Part shown: positions 15,187 to 16,760 of the stretch, piece after piece
How the letters are laid out: every line of letters begins with the position of its first letter
Numbering within the stretch: the stretch's first letter is position 1
Assembly: GCA_013202335.1 (NCBI GenBank)
Contig: JABMQR010000157.1
Coordinates: 1-16,760 of the forward strand
DNA: 16,760 nt
Direction of reading: 5' to 3'
Source: Bacteroidota bacterium
Lineage (GTDB): Bacteria > Spirochaetota > Spirochaetia > JABMQR01
Made by a program: the position numbers and the translations under genes
The notes under the pieces: generated by a model
Database searches by the model: none
What the model was told of the DNA's origin: nothing
Seen by the model: the letters and a program-made list of their open reading frames with translations, nothing else

Positions 15187-15414
15187 ATGGGAACTGGTTA
15201 TTTATTAGGTGGAATTGCATGTGTATTGTATACCGTACTGGTTGGATGGTTTGGTGGAGTTAAGAAAGCCCCTGGACTTCTTAAGCTTGTTAAAATGAAA
15301 ATCAACAAAAAAATGAGTGATGACGCTGCTGTAAAAATTTGCTGGGTAGCGTCTATAGTTGTATTAGCACTTGGAATATTCTTATTTATTTTTGGTGCAA
15401 TCCAGGGCGCATAA
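15187..15414 (+). CDS. Small two-helix membrane protein of the ABC cassette
   Basis: A 75-residue protein that I do not recognise. Two hydrophobic segments (about 5-22 and 51-71) flank a basic loop rich in Lys (KKAPGLLKLVKMKINKK, 26-42). It is a convincing gene: AAGGAGA lies seven bases before the ATG, it is co-directional with the permeases, and the protein composition is sensible. The hairpin is predicted to sit in the membrane with the positively charged loop in the cytoplasm. It could be an accessory subunit or a regulator of the exporter, but this is inferred from position only. It starts 52 bases after the second permease and is followed directly by a long inverted repeat. Confidence 0.8.
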   Translation: MGTGYLLGGIACVLYTVLVGWFGGVKKAPGLLKLVKMKINKKMSDDAAVKICWVASIVVLALGIFLFIFGAIQGA

Positions 15415-15488
15415 GAAGAGAACCCCAAGTAAAGTACACGTCAAACCAAACCCATGGTTGAAAAATAGCCATGGATATGGTTCTCTTC
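15415..15488. repeat. Inverted repeat directly after the ABC cassette
   Basis: GAAGAGAACC (15415-15424) begins the base after the last stop codon and pairs perfectly with GGTTCTCTTC (15479-15488). Inside are two CCATGG palindromes (15452-15457, 15469-15474) that can form a smaller stem. It could close the operon as a 3' hairpin, but the T-run of an intrinsic terminator is missing. Confidence 0.6.
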
Positions 15489-15791
15489 CCAAATTTCTTG
15501 ATGCAGAATATATAAGAAAAGGTATTAGCTCCCACCTCCCGCAGTAGTTTTTTCTACGCTGTCAAAAGTGGGGTTTATTTGAGGGTAACAATTCTACTGT
15601 GGGATAACCCTGATGTAGGGCTTACTGGCAGCCTGTTCAGCAGGATCGTCTTACTGGCCTCCTGCTGAGCCGGTCCGCAGCAGCATTCCCGTTATCGATC
15701 TTGTTTTTCTCACTTCAGGTGGTAATTGACCCCAAAAGCATTGTCTTCCAACCTTCCAGGTTTTACAATGGAGTTGGAGGAGGGTAACAAA
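15489..15791. other. Structured leader region before the cytidylate-kinase-like gene
   Basis: No gene is seen. Potential RNA structures are CCCAC/GTGGG (15531-15535, 15568-15572) enclosing GTAG-TTTTTT-CTAC, and a 9-bp perfect stem TCAGCAGGA/TCCTGCTGA (15637-15645, 15660-15668). CTTACTGGC occurs twice, at 15621-15629 and 15650-15658. A possible -35 TTGAGG (15579-15584) has only a poor -10 partner. The density of stems suggests a regulated leader or a degraded repeat, but it matches no riboswitch class I know by eye. Confidence 0.4.
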
Positions 15792-16445
15792 ATGGCTGTA
15801 ATCACTCTATCACGGGAACCGTACAGTGGCGGCAGCGCTCTTGGAGAGGCTGTCGCGAAGCAACTTGGCTATACGCTGATAGCAAGGGATGATTTCTTTG
15901 ATATCTTCCGGGAATACGGGCTGATAACCTTTGACTATTTCTATTCTACACCACTGAATATCTGGGAACGTATTAATGACGTCCAGAATGACTACATGAC
16001 TTTTCTCAAAAAGGTGATCCGAAACATCGGTTTTCTGGGGAATACAGTAATCCTTGGACGAGGCAGTTTTGCCGTTTTTCCGGATTTCAGCGATGTCCTG
16101 AACGTCCGCCTGTGGGCACCGTTGGAGACGAGAATCCAGCGCTGCATGGAAAAAGGGCATCTGGATCATGAACATGCGCGGGTAACGGTTGAAGAGCAGG
16201 ACAAAATCAGACATTCGTTTATCTCACACTGCTTTCATGTGCACCAGTCCAGTATGCAAACCGCATTCGATCTGGTGTTGAATACCGGGAAAATTACTGA
16301 AAATGAAACAAACGGTATGATTGTTGCTGCAGCCCTCTCTCTCGAGGGTTCCGACCAAAAAACCGGTCGTACCACAAAAGAAATCAAGCCTGATTCCATT
16401 TTGCTCGACACCATCAAAAAAGTTATTGCCGGCAAAGAAGACTGA
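15792..16445 (+). CDS. Cytidylate-kinase-like family protein
   Basis: A 217-residue protein resembling the cytidylate-kinase-like P-loop family (Cytidylate_kin2), whose members often have no proven substrate. The N-terminus AVITLSREPYSGGSALGEAVAKQLGY (2-27, quoted here only in part as SREPYSGGSALGEA) corresponds to the modified P-loop. GRGSFAVFPD (89-98), VRLWAPLETRIQR (105-117) and DLVLNTGKI (160-168) match later conserved strands. The P-loop is atypical (SGGS where GKS would be usual). The frame is open from a TTG at 15726, but the ATG at 15792 is preceded by GGAGGAGGG and gives the family's usual start. It appears monocistronic. True nucleotide kinase activity is unproven; the essential CMP kinase is normally a different protein. 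Confidence 0.82.
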   Translation: MAVITLSREPYSGGSALGEAVAKQLGYTLIARDDFFDIFREYGLITFDYFYSTPLNIWERINDVQNDYMTFLKKVIRNIGFLGNTVILGRGSFAVFPDFSDVLNVRLWAPLETRIQRCMEKGHLDHEHARVTVEEQDKIRHSFISHCFHVHQSSMQTAFDLVLNTGKITENETNGMIVAAALSLEGSDQKTGRTTKEIKPDSILLDTIKKVIAGKED

Positions 16446-16723
16446 CGGATTCCGCACGCTCGACAAATACTGATATTCTCATTATCGGATTATATAAGAC
16501 TACAAGTTCTGCTGTAGTATAAGGGTAGATCACATGGGGCTTAGTGTCGTGTCGACCGAAAGATGACGCTTTGATACAAGGCAATCAAAAGCAGGAAGCG
16601 TTTTATGTACAATCCTTCGCCATAATAATAAAAATACTGCAACACCGTCTCATGCCCTCATAATCGTTCACTCATACAGAGTTCGGACAGTATGATGGGT
16701 TTCCCCAGCTTTTGTAATTTTTC
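16446..16723. other. Intergenic region, no gene seen
   Basis: It holds small hairpins ACTACA/TGTAGT (16499-16504, 16513-16518) and GCTTTGAT/ATCAAAAGC (16568-16575, 16584-16592). Neither is followed by a T-run. On the minus strand a short open frame (16753-16658) ends in a protein-like segment (EKLQKLGKPIILSELCMSERL), possibly the tail of a gene interrupted at 16724. The evidence is too thin to call it a gene. Confidence 0.4.
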
Positions 16724-16744
16724 TAGGAGTGTGTCGGGCTTAAT
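16724..16744. mobile_element. Terminal-repeat copy of the 5654-5888 element family, running out of the window
   Basis: TAGGAGTGTGTCGG followed by GCTTAAT matches the left terminal repeat at 5654-5674 in 18 of 21 bases, in the same orientation. The interior sequence beyond it (16745-16760) does not match. By analogy the element extends to the right, past the end of the window, and could be another non-coding copy or a full transposon. Confidence 0.5.
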
Positions 16745-16760
16745 TTTTACAAACTAAGCA

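Noticed and set aside
15415..15488. Intrinsic terminator after the ABC cassette
   Set aside because: The hairpin is good but has a long interior and no T-run, so only an inverted repeat is reported.
1..16760. CRISPR array, tRNA or rRNA genes
   Set aside because: No regularly spaced direct repeats and no recognisable tRNA or rRNA sequence were seen on either strand.

Overview
The window looks like chromosomal DNA from a moderately A/T-rich bacterium with consensus sigma-70-type promoters and strong Shine-Dalgarno sites. My best guess is a free-living spirochaete, from the overall feel of the Rel, RF1 and PrmC proteins. No rRNA or other taxonomic marker is present, so this is only a guess.

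Layout. (1) 62-5604 is a catabolic or transport region. It holds a ROK-family repressor (minus) with its own promoter and palindromic operator, a divergent EamA-type exporter (plus), a YtcJ-like amidohydrolase (minus, overlapping the exporter tail to tail by 19 bp), and a divergent GPH/MelB-like sugar symporter (plus). (2) 5654-5888 is an ORF-free element with 21-bp imperfect terminal inverted repeats. Its right tip carries the stop codon of ribH. (3) 5886-6896 (minus) is a one-gene riboflavin unit: promoter, FMN riboswitch, intrinsic terminator, a hairpin-rich repeat, then ribH. (4) 6930-10957 (plus) is a housekeeping operon, prfA-prmC-rel, with a clear promoter. It puts release factor 1, the methylase that modifies it, and a bifunctional (p)ppGpp synthetase/hydrolase in one transcript. 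(5) 11329-15414 (plus) is an A/T-richer cassette: a TetR regulator, an ABC ATPase, two ABC-2 permeases and a 75-residue two-helix membrane protein. Two matching candidate operators bracket the -10 box of its promoter. (6) 15415-16445 is a hairpin-rich leader followed by a cytidylate-kinase-like protein. (7) 16446-16760 has no convincing gene, but at 16724-16744 it carries a second copy (18 of 21 bases) of the terminal repeat of the element in (2), pointing out of the window.

How the parts work together. FMN binding to the leader should shut down lumazine synthase. The prfA-prmC-rel operon ties translation termination to stringent-response signalling. The TetR cassette resembles a self-regulated efflux or export system whose substrate cannot be read from sequence.

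The least explained material is intergenic. A family of modular hairpin repeats (18-59, 1338-1400, 5742-5832, 6415-6577) reuses the same modules, with the same order wherever two or more modules co-occur. One member lies inside a terminal-repeat-bounded element. These are the best candidates for something undescribed in this window; the protein-coding genes are mostly recognisable families.
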